DNA of 64,000 bases from Puccinia triticina. Lineage: Eukaryota > Basidiomycota > Pucciniomycetes > Pucciniales > Pucciniaceae. The notes beneath the pieces are model-generated. The model was not told the DNA's origin, did no database searches, and saw only the letters and a program-made list of their open reading frames with translations. The stretch spans positions 4,836,001 to 4,900,000 of the forward strand of contig NC_070562.1 in the NCBI RefSeq assembly GCF_026914185.1. Direction: 5' to 3'. Below are positions 45,787 to 56,528 of this stretch, in pieces (position 1 is the stretch's first letter; every line of letters starts with the position of its first letter). The position numbers and the translations under genes are program-made.

Positions 45787-47592
45787 GGTAGGTTTGAAGC
45801 GGTTGGTCGGTGGTCAGGGGCTGAGGGCTGGTCTTGATGGAGTGATTGATTGCTGCTCAGGTTTGCAAGAATTCAAACGACTAAGAGATATGTTGCTTAT
45901 CAGGGTCATGTTTATGATACAAGTTTTTTAATAGAAAAGAACAAAAAGAGCTCAGGTCATACCTAAGAGCAGGAGCGCGATTTGATAAAGCAGCGAGTGA
46001 TGAGAGAAAACACTAGATAGTGTGCGAGACAATGGAATGGTCGAAGAATCAAAGAGATGAAAGGAGAATTGCTTGAGAGCAGGAAAAATGGAAAGAACAA
46101 GGAAAAGAGAATAATCAGATGATCGGCACGAGGTTGTCGATGTACTGAAGTGGGTGTAAGTGTTGTATGAAAGCGCTGATGTGCGGGTAGGATCGGAGAT
46201 GAATGTGTTGGTCGAGTTGTGAACAAGCTGGGGATAGCTAAGATGTGGAAAGAATGCAACAAAAGAAGAGCGAGTGAAAATGAGCTTTAGAGTCTCCTTT
46301 TAAGGAGGAAACAAAGACTCTCTTACAAGTAAGGTAGTACCGTTTGGCGTCGCTATGCACTGACCCTCTTGGGGTTCAGGTTGTTTGCGGTATGCAGGTC
46401 TTGACCAGACTGGTCGTAGGGCTTAGGCAACTGGGCTTCGTCTGTGACGGTAGGAAGGGTCTGGTTAGTTGCTGGACCCTGGCTGCTTCAGTCTTAGACT
46501 GGTATGTATGTGAAGAAGGCTTACCTGTTCCATCAGGGACTGACTGATTAGACCCGTTGACGCTTTGATAGATGAGACCGGGTTGCTGGGTTACCGGTGG
46601 CTGAGACGGATGGGTTGCAAGACTGTTGACGGAGTCCAAGCGTGCCGGTTTGTCCCTCAAGCTTTCACGTGAAGTTTCACAAGGTTATGTACCGGTATAC
46701 CTGATGCTATGGTACGCTTTTTAGCACATTGGGGATTGTGAGCTCGGATAAATCAGGCGGGAAAATAATCCCCGCAAACCGATATTTTTGGAGGCTCGGA
46801 ATCCGAGCTCCTAATCCGCGGAAAGCTATGGTACAGGCCCTTAGTTTTGTTTTTCTTTGCTTCTTTGAGCAGCAAAAACCCATGGCTATTGTTTATTTGT
46901 GTTTGCGAGGGGTATGCTTAAAACACCTTGCAGCGCAGGGGTGGATCCCAAACTAGTATTGTAAATAAATGTACATAATCAAAAGGAATAAACCTATCCC
47001 TTATCTTAATCTTGGCCAGGTGATTCTTTTTGGACACGTGATTGTTAGAGGCAGATGTGCATGTCCCTCGCCGCGCGGCGACGAGCCCGCCCGGCCCAAT
47101 GCCCGTGCTTGGGCGCGATCCTCCGCTGCAAGTTAGGGCTGTTTTTCTTTTTCGGGCTTTTCAAATCCCAAAGACAAGGGTACAAAGCGCATGCCTGAAT
47201 GTAGCCCAACTAATCATAAATGAAATTGGTTGCAGATTGGCGAAGAAAGCCAAAAAAAACAAGTACAGTGAAAAAAACCGCACAAAAAAAGGAATGTTAC
47301 ATAAAATCAATAAAGTCGTGATGGCTACAGTAACTACAGAGTACCAATGGCAACGACAAACAAATTCAGCGACGGGACTGAGCAGCACAGGAAACAGGAA
47401 ACAAAGATCTACGCGAGCAATGAGATTGACATCACCTCAGCAAAAGTACAAAGTTGCGAGTTCCTAGATAGACCCCACTGCTTATAATGGCTGCTCATTC
47501 CCCCCTCCCTCGATTGCAGATGTTCCCACTTCATACCATCTCCCCCACCTTGTGCCCATTTATCGCATCCATCTCTATCGCCTCACGACCAT
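45787..47592. other. Upstream side of the Harbinger gene and downstream side of the MULE
   Basis: 46684-46843 looks like a Harbinger-type MITE remnant: it contains GCTATGGTAC twice and ends GCTATGGTACAGGCCC next to TTA. 47185-47240 (CCTGAATGTAGCC ... AAATGAA) matches 56100-56160 behind the other MULE gene, so it is MULE 3' sequence. No separate gene is supported. Confidence 0.45.
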
Positions 47593-50500
47593 CTATCGCA
47601 CCTGTACCCTTGCAGCTAGAACCTTTGCCTCCTCAAGTAACCCAACCACTTCATAGCATCGCTCTTTGAAAGACGCTACCGAAAGCTCGTTTGAATTCGC
47701 CACAAACGCCTTCGAGTGCTTGTCGACCTTTAGCAACCCAAGTGTCTTCTTCAGTGCAGCCAGCGCGACTCCCTGCATCTCACTGATAATGACCCAAAGC
47801 TCCGCATTACTCAAGCGCAAAGTATCTCCCATCCCCAAAAAAACCGGCGGCAGCGTGTGGGGATGACCCTGTGACCGCTCTTCAACCAGGCGCAGAAGGG
47901 TATTGCATATGAGTTGAAAGTGATTCATTGTCGCCGGTGGTGTGACATCGGCCATTGCCTGTCTTGCCTTCTTCGTCTTCATCCCTTCAATCGCTTGTTT
48001 GAGAATCATCATCAAAGAGTTAAGTGCCTTTCCAACATTGCCGCTGAAATGAGGTTTCTTGGCGATAGCTGGACTGACGTTGGGGCTGGATGAGTGTGAT
48101 AGGACATTGATGGAGTAAGCACCGTTACTGGTACCGGCCGTTGGCATTTCAATCTGTGGAGGACAAAGGTTCGGGTGCGATGTGCTGAAAGCAGGGATGG
48201 ATGGCGCGTCAAAGCAGCCACGCTTCGAAACAATCGACTCTCGAGGTGAAAATACGAGAGAATTTCGTCTCTTGGGTCTCGGTCGCCCATTTGATACGAC
48301 TTCAACGTCCGTATCACTCTCAACATAGATTGGATCGATGGGGTGTTGGTTACTAGGTGCCTCCTCGACAACCAACATGCGGTACTCTCGGGCCAGGTAA
48401 TACATGTGTAAGCAACCACTGCCAACCCGAGTGAAATGGTCGCAGGTACAGTTCAGCAGTTGCGCTTTTGAAAGTCCGACTGCCGGCTTGAAGTTAACGT
48501 GATAAAACTGGGAGCCCGGGGCCGAAAAAGAAGAGACAACAAACTGTGCTTTGTACATTAGGAACTGTTGTATCAATCCATGTGCCGTTGTGGAACTCCG
48601 TCCGGTGCAGGCCGGCGGCAGTTAGTGGGAGGGATTGGGAAATTAGTTGAGATTTTAGCCCTCCGAAGTGGGATGGTCGAATGAGCTGTAGAGATCGGAA
48701 AGCGGTTGTTGAAATGTTTTACGACGGCGGTGAGAGCGCGTCGGCGGTTGTGTTGTAAGATGGAGCCAAGCAAACAGTTGGCTGAGAAGGAAGTGATCTT
48801 AGAGAGTTCAAGGAGGTGGGGAGGAATCCGTGAGGAGATCGGAGAACTCAATTTTGGGAAAGAGCGCCAAAGGATCAGGAAGGTTTGAACTGAGTTGATC
48901 GGAAGGATTGAACTGGGAGACTCCGAAGATATTGTCGCAGCCACAGTCTTTGAAAGGATCAGGGATAAGGATTGGTCAAGAATACAACGAGCTATTGATC
49001 GGAAAAATTTTTGATTCCCTCACTTGGATCAGAAAGGTCATGCCCCCCCCCTCCTTCGCCTAAGTTCTAACAGAACTTAGACTCCAGAGAGGCGCAGCAA
49101 GCTGCGGACCATCCATCATGCTCCGCGCGCACCCACACCCAACAAAGACAGCACAACTAAAAAAAAGGAAAAAAGGAAACAAACCGCTCGCCAAGGAAGA
49201 AAAAAAACAAAACCAACCCCACACCTTCATGCCCTACCAACGCGCGCAAACAGAAAGAAAAATAATGAGCCGCATCAAGCAAGAAAGAAGAAAAAAGAAA
49301 GAAAGAAAGAAAGATAGCACAAGAATCTTCAGAAACACAACCCAAGGAAGAAAAGAAAAGGGGGAGCCGCCACCAAATGGGAAAGAAAACCACGCCTGAG
49401 TGAGCTTGAAGACTGAGCCAGATCCTAGTCCCCTGCGCTGCCAGTACCATGCCGCGCACCACACCGTGCAATGCCAAAAAATACTCACATGTTCTGGGTG
49501 CCGGTGGATTTCGGCACCAATCAATGCCAAGTGTTCTTTGGAATACCCATCTGCGCGATCCTTCGACTTTTGCTGGTATAAATTGGCGCGTTGTCTTAGA
49601 AACCCGGTATCCACCTGGTAGAACTCACGACTGAAATATGGCTCGATGATGTCACAAAAGATTTGGGTTAGCTCATTGATTCGACGACGTTCGGGTGGCG
49701 GAATGAATTTTGACTTGAGTATAAGGTGCCATGCTTCCGTGTAGTTGTTGGTATGCATGTTCTGATGAGCGGTCTTTGGATGAAATAGATGATATTCAGT
49801 TTTGTTATGTTGTTGAATTGTGAGGGAAAATCAATTGCGCACCGTTCTGTAAAACATGGACCATTGCTTGATGTTTGTGGACCATTGTTTGTCCACATAC
49901 TCAGCAAACGATTCGTCAATAGCCCGCCATTTACTCAGGAACACCATTGCTCGGCTTTTCGGGTACGTTGATGCATACATCAGCTTTTGGAAGTCGGTTA
50001 CTGCCTCGGCCGCACAAACACCCAAGTAGATTCTCGCGTTTGCCTTTACCGCATTGATGACGTGGAAGATGCACCAATAGTGCCTTGGTGCTTCGTCCAT
50101 AAGGTCACTAAAGGTTGAGGAGACTGCCGACTTGATTGCCAATGCGCAATCACTCATGACGGAATGAGGAACCAGCCCGGAGGTCCGCCTTAGCCATGTG
50201 AGAATCTGCTCTATTGGCTCACTAAATGGAAGAATGGGGAGGGTGGATGATCAGTTTTCTGGCCATAATGGCGACGACAAGGAGTAGGAAAATGACACTG
50301 ACATTGCAAGCGATCCCGTGAAAGCCCAGCATACGGGCAAGCCTTTGCCGGTGACTGGATTGCGAATCATCACCGTATACAAACTCGCCTTCCGACCACC
50401 AGAAAGGAAGTGGCTTTTGACTGTATTGTGAGTTGCATCAACAAAAATCATAGTGGTCCCATGTGCAAGCATCATCTCGCGTTGCCACGGGGATTGAATC

Positions 50501-51406
50501 GCAAAGGTAAACATGTCGGAATCGGTGAGTGCCGGGGCAAAGGTGTGCCATCCAGCTCCGTCGAGGTACGATTTCCAGAGGGCCAGCGAGTTGAAGACAT
50601 TTGGGTCCCGTCTTGCGGGAGCAATGAGGCGGGTGCGAATGAGGTTGTGGACAAGATCATACATGATGCGACGCCCCTCTGGAGCAGCATAAACACTCTT
50701 GCATAACTGATAACATACAATGGATTTGCATCAGTAAATTGTTCAGCATCTTGGTTGTACAAATGGAAGTTAGAATTACAGCATCAATATCCGGGGATGT
50801 CAGGAGCTTCTGAATTCCTTTCCACCCAATTCCTGAATCAACACGCTCAACAACCCAGTTGTGCACAGCCTCAGGGATGCGGGTGGCCTGCATGTCTTTG
50901 AGAGTGTTAATGTCGTGGCTGTGCTTCCAGTGCCACTCAACTCGCATTGTGTTGGTGGCGAGATGATGGGATATATTGAACCTGGCCTTGCAGCCACATT
51001 TTCTTCCGGAGGCTCCTTTGCGAGAATTAAGAGGTGCCACATGCAGGCCTTGGCGCGGACAGGCGTAAAATTGCTTGAAGTGGAACTCAGGTGGTCGGCC
51101 AGCTGAGCGAGTTGGAGAGGCAGCCGCGGCTGCAATAGCTTTATAGTTGTCATATCCGTGCTGGTATGTCCATCTAACCGTAGCTTGCATTGCTTTGACA
51201 AAGTCATACGCATCGGCTTGTGAATGGCCTGGTATCAAAAAACAGTAAGGGTTTTGAGGGAACGAAGGGCTTGCTCCACCTAACCAAAAAACCATTCGCA
51301 TGGCCGAGGGGTGGACTTTGATGCCGTGCGGAGCTGGGATTTCTGAGGTGGTAGGTTTGGGGACAACGTCTTCAATATCGGCGATAAAAGGGTACGTCTT
51401 AGACAT
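47593..51406 (-). CDS. MULE transposase with SWIM zinc finger, five exons, apparently intact
   Basis: Exons (minus strand) 50780-51406, 50303-50706, 49843-50221, 49489-49773 and 47593-48543 join to 2646 nt, an open frame of 881 residues. The N-terminus has a FLYWCH/FAR1-like zinc region (KCGCKARFNISHH, EWHWKHSHDIN). The MULE catalytic triad is Asp299 (MIFVDATHN), Asp368 (VMSDCALAIK) and Glu483 (NNYTEAWH). A SWIM finger C597-x-C599 ... C609-x-H611 follows (CTCDHF, GSGCLHMYYLARE). The tail is Ser/Pro-rich, then helical, ending ARVQVR. Exons 2-4 have exactly the lengths (404, 379, 285 nt) seen in the second MULE at 56529-59448, which supports the model. Intron 4 is 945 nt, against 64 nt in the other copy. 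Terminal inverted repeats of the element were not found. Confidence 0.88.
48544..49488 (-). other. Enlarged intron 4 of the MULE gene, with inserted sequence
   Basis: The same intron in the second MULE is 64 nt, so about 880 nt have been added. The part nearer the donor is T/C-rich on the sense strand with a TTTC repeat (49296-49313); near 49063 there is the palindrome CTAAGTTCTAACAGAACTTAG split over 21 bases. The part nearer the acceptor holds a 123-codon minus-strand frame (48573-48944) of unknown nature. Correct removal in RNA cannot be judged from sequence. Confidence 0.5.
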
Positions 51407-52378
51407 GATTTGGGGGCTGGTGAGATGGATCAAAGTGAAGGCGGCTGAAGTAGGGGGGGCGAGGTAGACTGGAGGGGAGACTGCTTGGGAAATCAGAGCT
51501 TGACAGCAAGGTGAAATTGCTTGGGAAATATTTATATGGATTGAAGCGCTGAGAGGGGGTTGACAAAAGGTTGAGCAAATCTGGTGGTGGTATTGAGTTG
51601 AGGGGAGGAGATATGGGGAGGAGTGTGAAGTTATGAAGATTGACAAGTACTTGTGTTAACGGAGTTGAATTTTATGCAAAGAAGTACAAAGCTTGAAGTC
51701 ACTGATATTTTGCAAGCAGATAGCAGAGAAAAGAAAGATGTGATGGGAGGCGCCGGGCCTGACAGGAAAGTTACGAGTTGAAAATGGCTGGGGATGGATT
51801 ATTTGATGAAGGAGCGGGCCCTTATATGAGTCTCTATGAATGCAAGCCTCTCCTTGGGAAGCTCTCACTTGCAAAGTAATTAGTGATAAAATGTCAAAAT
51901 GCGCACGGGTGGACACGGCGTGGATGCTCATCATCCTAACCCAATCAGTATGAGCAGCTGTGTGACGTGCCATTGATCTCGCAGTTCCAGTAGCTATGGA
52001 GATTTCCTCCAAATGGGGAATTGTGTAGGTCGAATTCAACCCTCGGTACAAAGCTGTAAAAATTTTACGGGTTTCAAACAAGAGGTGCATGGAAAACTGT
52101 TATGAGGGCTCGTCAGTTGCTATAGAAAATACCAGGAGAGACGGCAAATCTTTGCCTGGCGGCTCCGGTTTCTGGAGTGGGTCCCTTGGTGCATGAAGCA
52201 TTAGTGGCAAAGCAGATCATGGGGAGGGCCCAAGAAAGTTTATAATAGGAGCTCCCAATCCCCGGTTTGGTTCCACATCCTCATCACCCACCGCCCTTCA
52301 GCCTACAGATCACACCCAGTCATCTAACACATCCCTACAACAGTCCTTCATTTCAACCAGAAAAACTCGCCCGCCACG
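51407..52378. other. Divergent promoter region between MULE and small secreted gene
   Basis: 51826-51890 matches the segment at 59975-60045 upstream of the other MULE (shared CTCCTTGGGA and ACTTG-x-AAAGT), with CATATAAGGG on the minus strand as a possible TATA element. TTTATAATAGGAG near 52238 on the plus strand is a TATA-like site for the secreted gene. Confidence 0.45.
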
Positions 52379-52879
52379 ATGTTGTCCACCGTCTACGTTG
52401 CCTTCCTCTTTGCTGCCAGTGCGTCTAAACTTCCTTTCCGAAGCCTTTCACCACCTCCAAAAACTGACCCACTCTGCTTCTCCTCCGTCTCGCAGCTGCC
52501 CTTGCCACACCTGTCCGGTAAGTCCCCGCCGCACTTGCCGGTCTACCTGGCCTTGCGTACTGACCCTTGCCTTCTCCGCAACAGACACACACCCTGAACG
52601 TACTTTAACAGCCACTTGCAGGAAGCTGGACAAGCGGGTGAAAACCATTACCTCCAGGCCACGTCCAACCCATTGGGCAGCACCCTCAACCGCGGCGACT
52701 CCTCGAACTCCGCCTACAGCCGCCAAACCGGCACCACGTACGGCAGTGGCTACAACAATGGTTTACTCGCTTACCCCGGTGGGATTTTACCCCAGGCCGG
52801 CCCGGGTGCCACGTTCGACAGCGTTGGCACGGGCTACAACCCCACCGTCGGCAACAACGGGCCCTTCTACAAGAAATAG
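52379..52879 (+). CDS. Small secreted Gly/Tyr/Asn-rich protein, three exons
   Basis: Exons 52379-52418, 52496-52517 (only 22 nt) and 52612-52879 join to 330 nt, 109 residues. Introns of 77 and 94 nt have GT-AG ends (GTGCGT...TCGCAG; GTAAGT...AACAG). The N-terminus MLSTVYVAFLFAATALA is a clear signal peptide. The mature part has no cysteine and is rich in Gly, Asn, Tyr, Ser and Thr (GTTYGSGYNNG, SVGTGYNPTVGNNG). No domain recognised. Such proteins in rusts are either cell-wall or candidate effector proteins. The microexon carries the signal cleavage region, and the model is supported by frame continuity and splice sites only. Confidence 0.75.
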
Positions 52880-53090
52880 AGACGGTCTTCTGCTCTTTGT
52901 TTTGCCTCATGATCCCTATCTGATCCTTCACGCCTGTGTCGCTTTTTCGTGTACTTGGGCAGCTGTGCATCCTGCTCGCGTTTCTACATAGACTGGTTTT
53001 CGTTTTGTTTGGCTCCCTGATGATGTGCTTCATTCGCAATCTCACGTTACTTTCGTTTGTCCACCAAGTCGCCAAAAAAACAGGAGTACA
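52880..53090 (+). other. 3' region of the small secreted gene
   Basis: Presumed 3' UTR. It ends where the Helitron terminus begins at 53091. Confidence 0.4.
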
Positions 53091-53120
53091 CTAGAGGAAA
53101 TCGCGGCGTATCCGCCGCGA
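53091..53120 (-). other. Helitron 3' terminus: hairpin plus CTAG
   Basis: On the minus strand: hairpin (53101-53120), TTTCCT, CTAG, T. Helitrons end in CTRR, have a terminal hairpin about 10 bases inside, and insert between A and T. All three hold here. Confidence 0.75.
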
Positions 53121-53291
53121 GCTTTGGGAAAGGGAAAGAAATGGGAATTGGTCCTGAGTGGAATGTACAATGCAATCTTTGGGAGAGCGCATAGGGTTGA
53201 GAATATTATGTACAAAGTGAAGAATGATGATTATAAGAGACAATGGGGAAGTTTGATCATTGGATGGGGACATGAGATTCACCGTGTGTGC

Positions 53292-53640
53292 CTACCTTTG
53301 GTTGGCTAGTAAGGTTCCGTCGCCTGCCCATCTGAGGATATCGAGATTGACAACGTTAGTCGCAGATGGGGCATCCATAGGCTCACAAACCATCCCAATC
53401 AACAAACCCGCGACGGGCGTTACCCGGGACAGGGCAACGTACAGTTGCCCGTGACTGAAAACCAGCCGTGGTAAATAGCGCCGCGCGATCAGTGATAGGA
53501 AAAGGGGTGAGGGTATGGATGAGAGCAACTGGGGTCAATTTGGCTCCAGGTCTTGGGCCCCCAAAGAAATAAATCATATAACATAGCATTGAAGGCCCAT
53601 ATTGTATATACATGTGCAAAGAATCCTGATCTCTGGTTCA
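53292..53640 (-). pseudogene. Helitron/PIF1 helicase C-terminal fragment
   Basis: Carries the conserved helicase motif VI region VFSHGQLYVALSRVT, then NVVNLDILR, with a frameshift upstream (the TPFPITD segment is in another frame). This motif marks the end of PIF1-like helicases in Helitrons. A second, diverged copy lies next to it at 53642-53902. Confidence 0.75.
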
Positions 53641-53641
53641 C

Positions 53642-55990
53642 TCAAGCTTGTGCTGGGTGAGTTGTGCGCCTCCTGATCACATCAAGGTTAAAAACATTGA
53701 TTTTGAAATTGGGCTGTGTTGGCTGTGTGACAATCCCTATTGAGAGAGCCATGATGGATGTTACCTGGGAGAGGGCAACATACAGTTGGCCATGGCTGAA
53801 AACAGAGTATGGGTGGTACACCATGAACTTTACGCAAGTGATTGGCCCTGGGACTTGTTGATTGTGAGCGCAAATGCTATTGCAACCGGGAATCAGAACC
53901 AACTGAACAATACACCATTAGAGGCATTAGCTTTGTGGATAAGTTTGATCTTGGGGATGGTGCACGTAGAGCTGACATGCAATCTGGTAAGTATGGTACA
54001 CTTCAGCCCACCAGGGGCAATCTCATCTATCAATAGTCTAGTCCCGCTCCCAGGTCAAGGTTGTGGAGCAGGATTATGGGCATGGCAAACTTGATTTGGA
54101 GGGTTGATTCTGGCAGGCCGGGGATCAAGAACATACCACAGGAAAAAAACAATGATCACTTGTCTGCAGGTGACACAGCAAAGTAAAAAGGGGCCTTTTT
54201 ACCATTTCATGTCACTTGTAGGCAAGTGATTTTTTTTTTTTTTGCCTGGTGATGTGGGGGACTTCTGCTGTCACTGCTTCCTCTTCATTGATCACATTCA
54301 TATTGGTGGCCATGGCGTCAATTGAGAGGAACTCCACAAATCTCCCGGGCAGGTGCCGGGAACAAACATCATTGATGGTTGAGCAACACCAAAATCACAT
54401 GTGAGCCGTAATATTTGACGTTGGTGGCTCAATCTCGGGAGTGCAGAGGTGAACTGGGGTACATGGTGGTTATAAAATGATTGGGAACAGCTGTCTCAGT
54501 CAGGCTTGCATATACGTCTCCAAAGTCCAGTGTCTGGGGGGTATGATATTTGTGCTGCCTGGTACTGTTTCCAATGGTCAGTAGCCAGCGGTAGAATGAA
54601 GCATTCAGCTCTGTCAGTGCAGAGTCTGAACCACCACTCAGCCTCAATTTCTTGGTCAAGGAGAACTTGATAACATGGGCCCATAGAGATGAGGTGACCA
54701 TGAAGGCTGTCTCCAGGTCAAAGATAGTCCCATTTTGCACAACCAATAGCATCTGTTGGAAATCCCCCCCTGCAAAATACGACTAACTTGCCACCAAAAG
54801 TTTGGCCATCTTGCATAAGATCTTGAAGAAAGCGGTCTGCAACCACCTCAACAGCATGTCATGTTGCATTGAAACCTTGTCTCATATGATCAATTCACAC
54901 CTGCCTCTTTCAATACCTAAGCGCATTGAGGCCAAAGGGCCAACATGAAGGTGCTGGTTGAGTGGATTACTATTGGAAATTTGAGCCGGGAGTGGGCAGT
55001 GGCACCATTGACTGACATTAAGGAAGCAGCATCTGAGGATGAAACCACTACTGCGGGGATGTGCATGGCTTTCAGGGAATGGATAACAGTATTCATTGTG
55101 TAGATTTTGCCACACCCACCGGGCTCATCCACATATAGCATGCTGGCAGCATTTGCTTCCGCCAAATGCACTGCTAAGTCAACAATGATCCATTTTTTAT
55201 GGTTCAGGGTTTGTCACATTTTTTGGAATAGGTCTGCACACTCCCCTCACTGGAGATCTTCTTCATGCATAGTGTTTTCAATAATTGCCCCTCCCCAGCA
55301 GCAGGGGTATGGAGTCCAACTGGCAAGAGTTTTTTCCACTCTTCTGAGGCTTCCTTGCCAGTAGGTAGTAGCAGAGCAAGATGTGAAGTTGATCTGAGGG
55401 GTTTTTGACCTGGTAGACCATTTGGAGTTGGTGCAGCAGGTCATCCAAGAGCTCAACAGCAATGTGGTTGAACAATTCTTGAGGGTTTGAGAGTGGGCTG
55501 TGGATAAGTAGGATGCAGAAAAAATGATGTAGGGCTTTGCCCGTCTGCCAGCCTGCGGTTTTGTGCCAGCATTGGCAGCAATGCAAGTCTGAGGACCTCT
55601 GCTGTTTTCCAGTAAGTGTCATAGGTCCCTCCATTGATTGTGTCCATGTCTTTGAAGCTAGTGATACCTTGTCAGTGTAACAGTAGCAGACAAAGGTAAT
55701 ATTTCTGGCCTTTATTGACAGTGGGAAAATATACCGGGCCCATCATTTTTGTGTCTTTTCCTTGCTTCAAACCTGTTGATACCTTTGACGTGGAATGTTG
55801 CAGGACCTTGTGATGGATTCCCCTGCTTGCCCGGAAGGCTTCCTCTTGGGCATAAAAATTACACCTGCTTGCCAAGGTCTGGGAATCATCTTGGGCAAGC
55901 GGGTACATGTACATATTACTTGGGGATTGTTCCGCTGGCGCATGATTCCAAGGAAGATTCCTCCAAGCAGTTAAAAATGGTAACTGCTTT
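53642..55990 (-). pseudogene. Helitron RepHel helicase region (broken, several frames)
   Basis: Pieces in order on the minus strand: FPTVNKGQKYYLCLLLLH and GITSFKDMDTINGGTYD (55740-55640), helicase domain start (55634-55278), Walker A region MLYVDEPGGCGKIYTM (55171-55120, normally GPGGTGKT, so three changed residues), VNGATAHSRLKFPI, GTIFDLETAFMVTSSLWAHV (54752-54429), and a C-terminal piece with VFSHGQLYVALSQVT (53902-53642). Stops and frameshifts separate them. PIF1-like helicase with this flanking sequence is the signature of Helitrons. Confidence 0.75.
54139..54248. repeat. 110-bp hairpin MITE of the CAGGAAAA family
   Basis: Left arm CAGGAAAAAAACAATGATCA then CTTGTCTGCAGGTGACA; right arm pairs with it (TGTCACTTGTAGGCAAGTGA, then a T run and CCTG). 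The centre is AAAAAGGGGCCTTTTT. The ends match those at 34081-34923 and 24506-24605. It lies inside the decayed Helitron. Confidence 0.6.
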
Positions 55991-56528
55991 CTGGGGGGGC
56001 TTTCCAAACGGGTACTCCTTTGTACTTGGCGGGATGGATTTTGTTCCATTCCCCCCATGACTTGTACCTGCTTGTTGAGGAAGATTTCTCAGCAAGGCGT
56101 ACCTGAATGTAGCCTAAACAAAGATAAATGAATCTGGTTGCTGATTTGCGAAGAATGGGAAAAAAAAAAATGTACAACAAAAAAAAAGGCAATGAAGAAA
56201 AAAAAGATGTAATAACCATAACAACTGACAAATGAAATGAACGTAACCGTGACCAACAATCTGCAATAGCTACACTACGTAACAGAACAACTGTAACCAG
56301 GAGCAGTGAGCAGCGGGAGAGATAAGACCGACAACAACCGTAACCATACAAATGTAAGAATAAAAATGTACAAAGTCCGTGGTACCTTGATAGCTTGCCA
56401 CACTTCTAAGGACAGACGCCTCCTCCCGTCCTATCCCCCATGGCCCATTTCCCCTGCATCCTTGCATGTATCGACCCGTCACATTGTACCTCACAGCTAA
56501 TTTCACCTTCAATTAATGACCCATCACC
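55991..56528. other. MULE 3' sequence and junction with the Helitron
   Basis: 56095-56165 is homologous to 47185-47250 behind the other MULE gene, which marks MULE-derived 3' sequence. No independent gene. Confidence 0.45.

Larger units (their letters stand above)
53091..55990 (-). mobile_element. Decayed, 5'-truncated Helitron
   Basis: Contains Helitron-type helicase fragments on the minus strand and a textbook 3' terminus: a perfect 8-bp stem hairpin TCGCGGCG-GATA-CGCCGCGA followed six bases later by CTAG, then T. The Rep (HUH) domain that should precede the helicase is not present; sequence related to the MULE begins shortly beyond 56090. The upstream limit is approximate. Confidence 0.7.
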
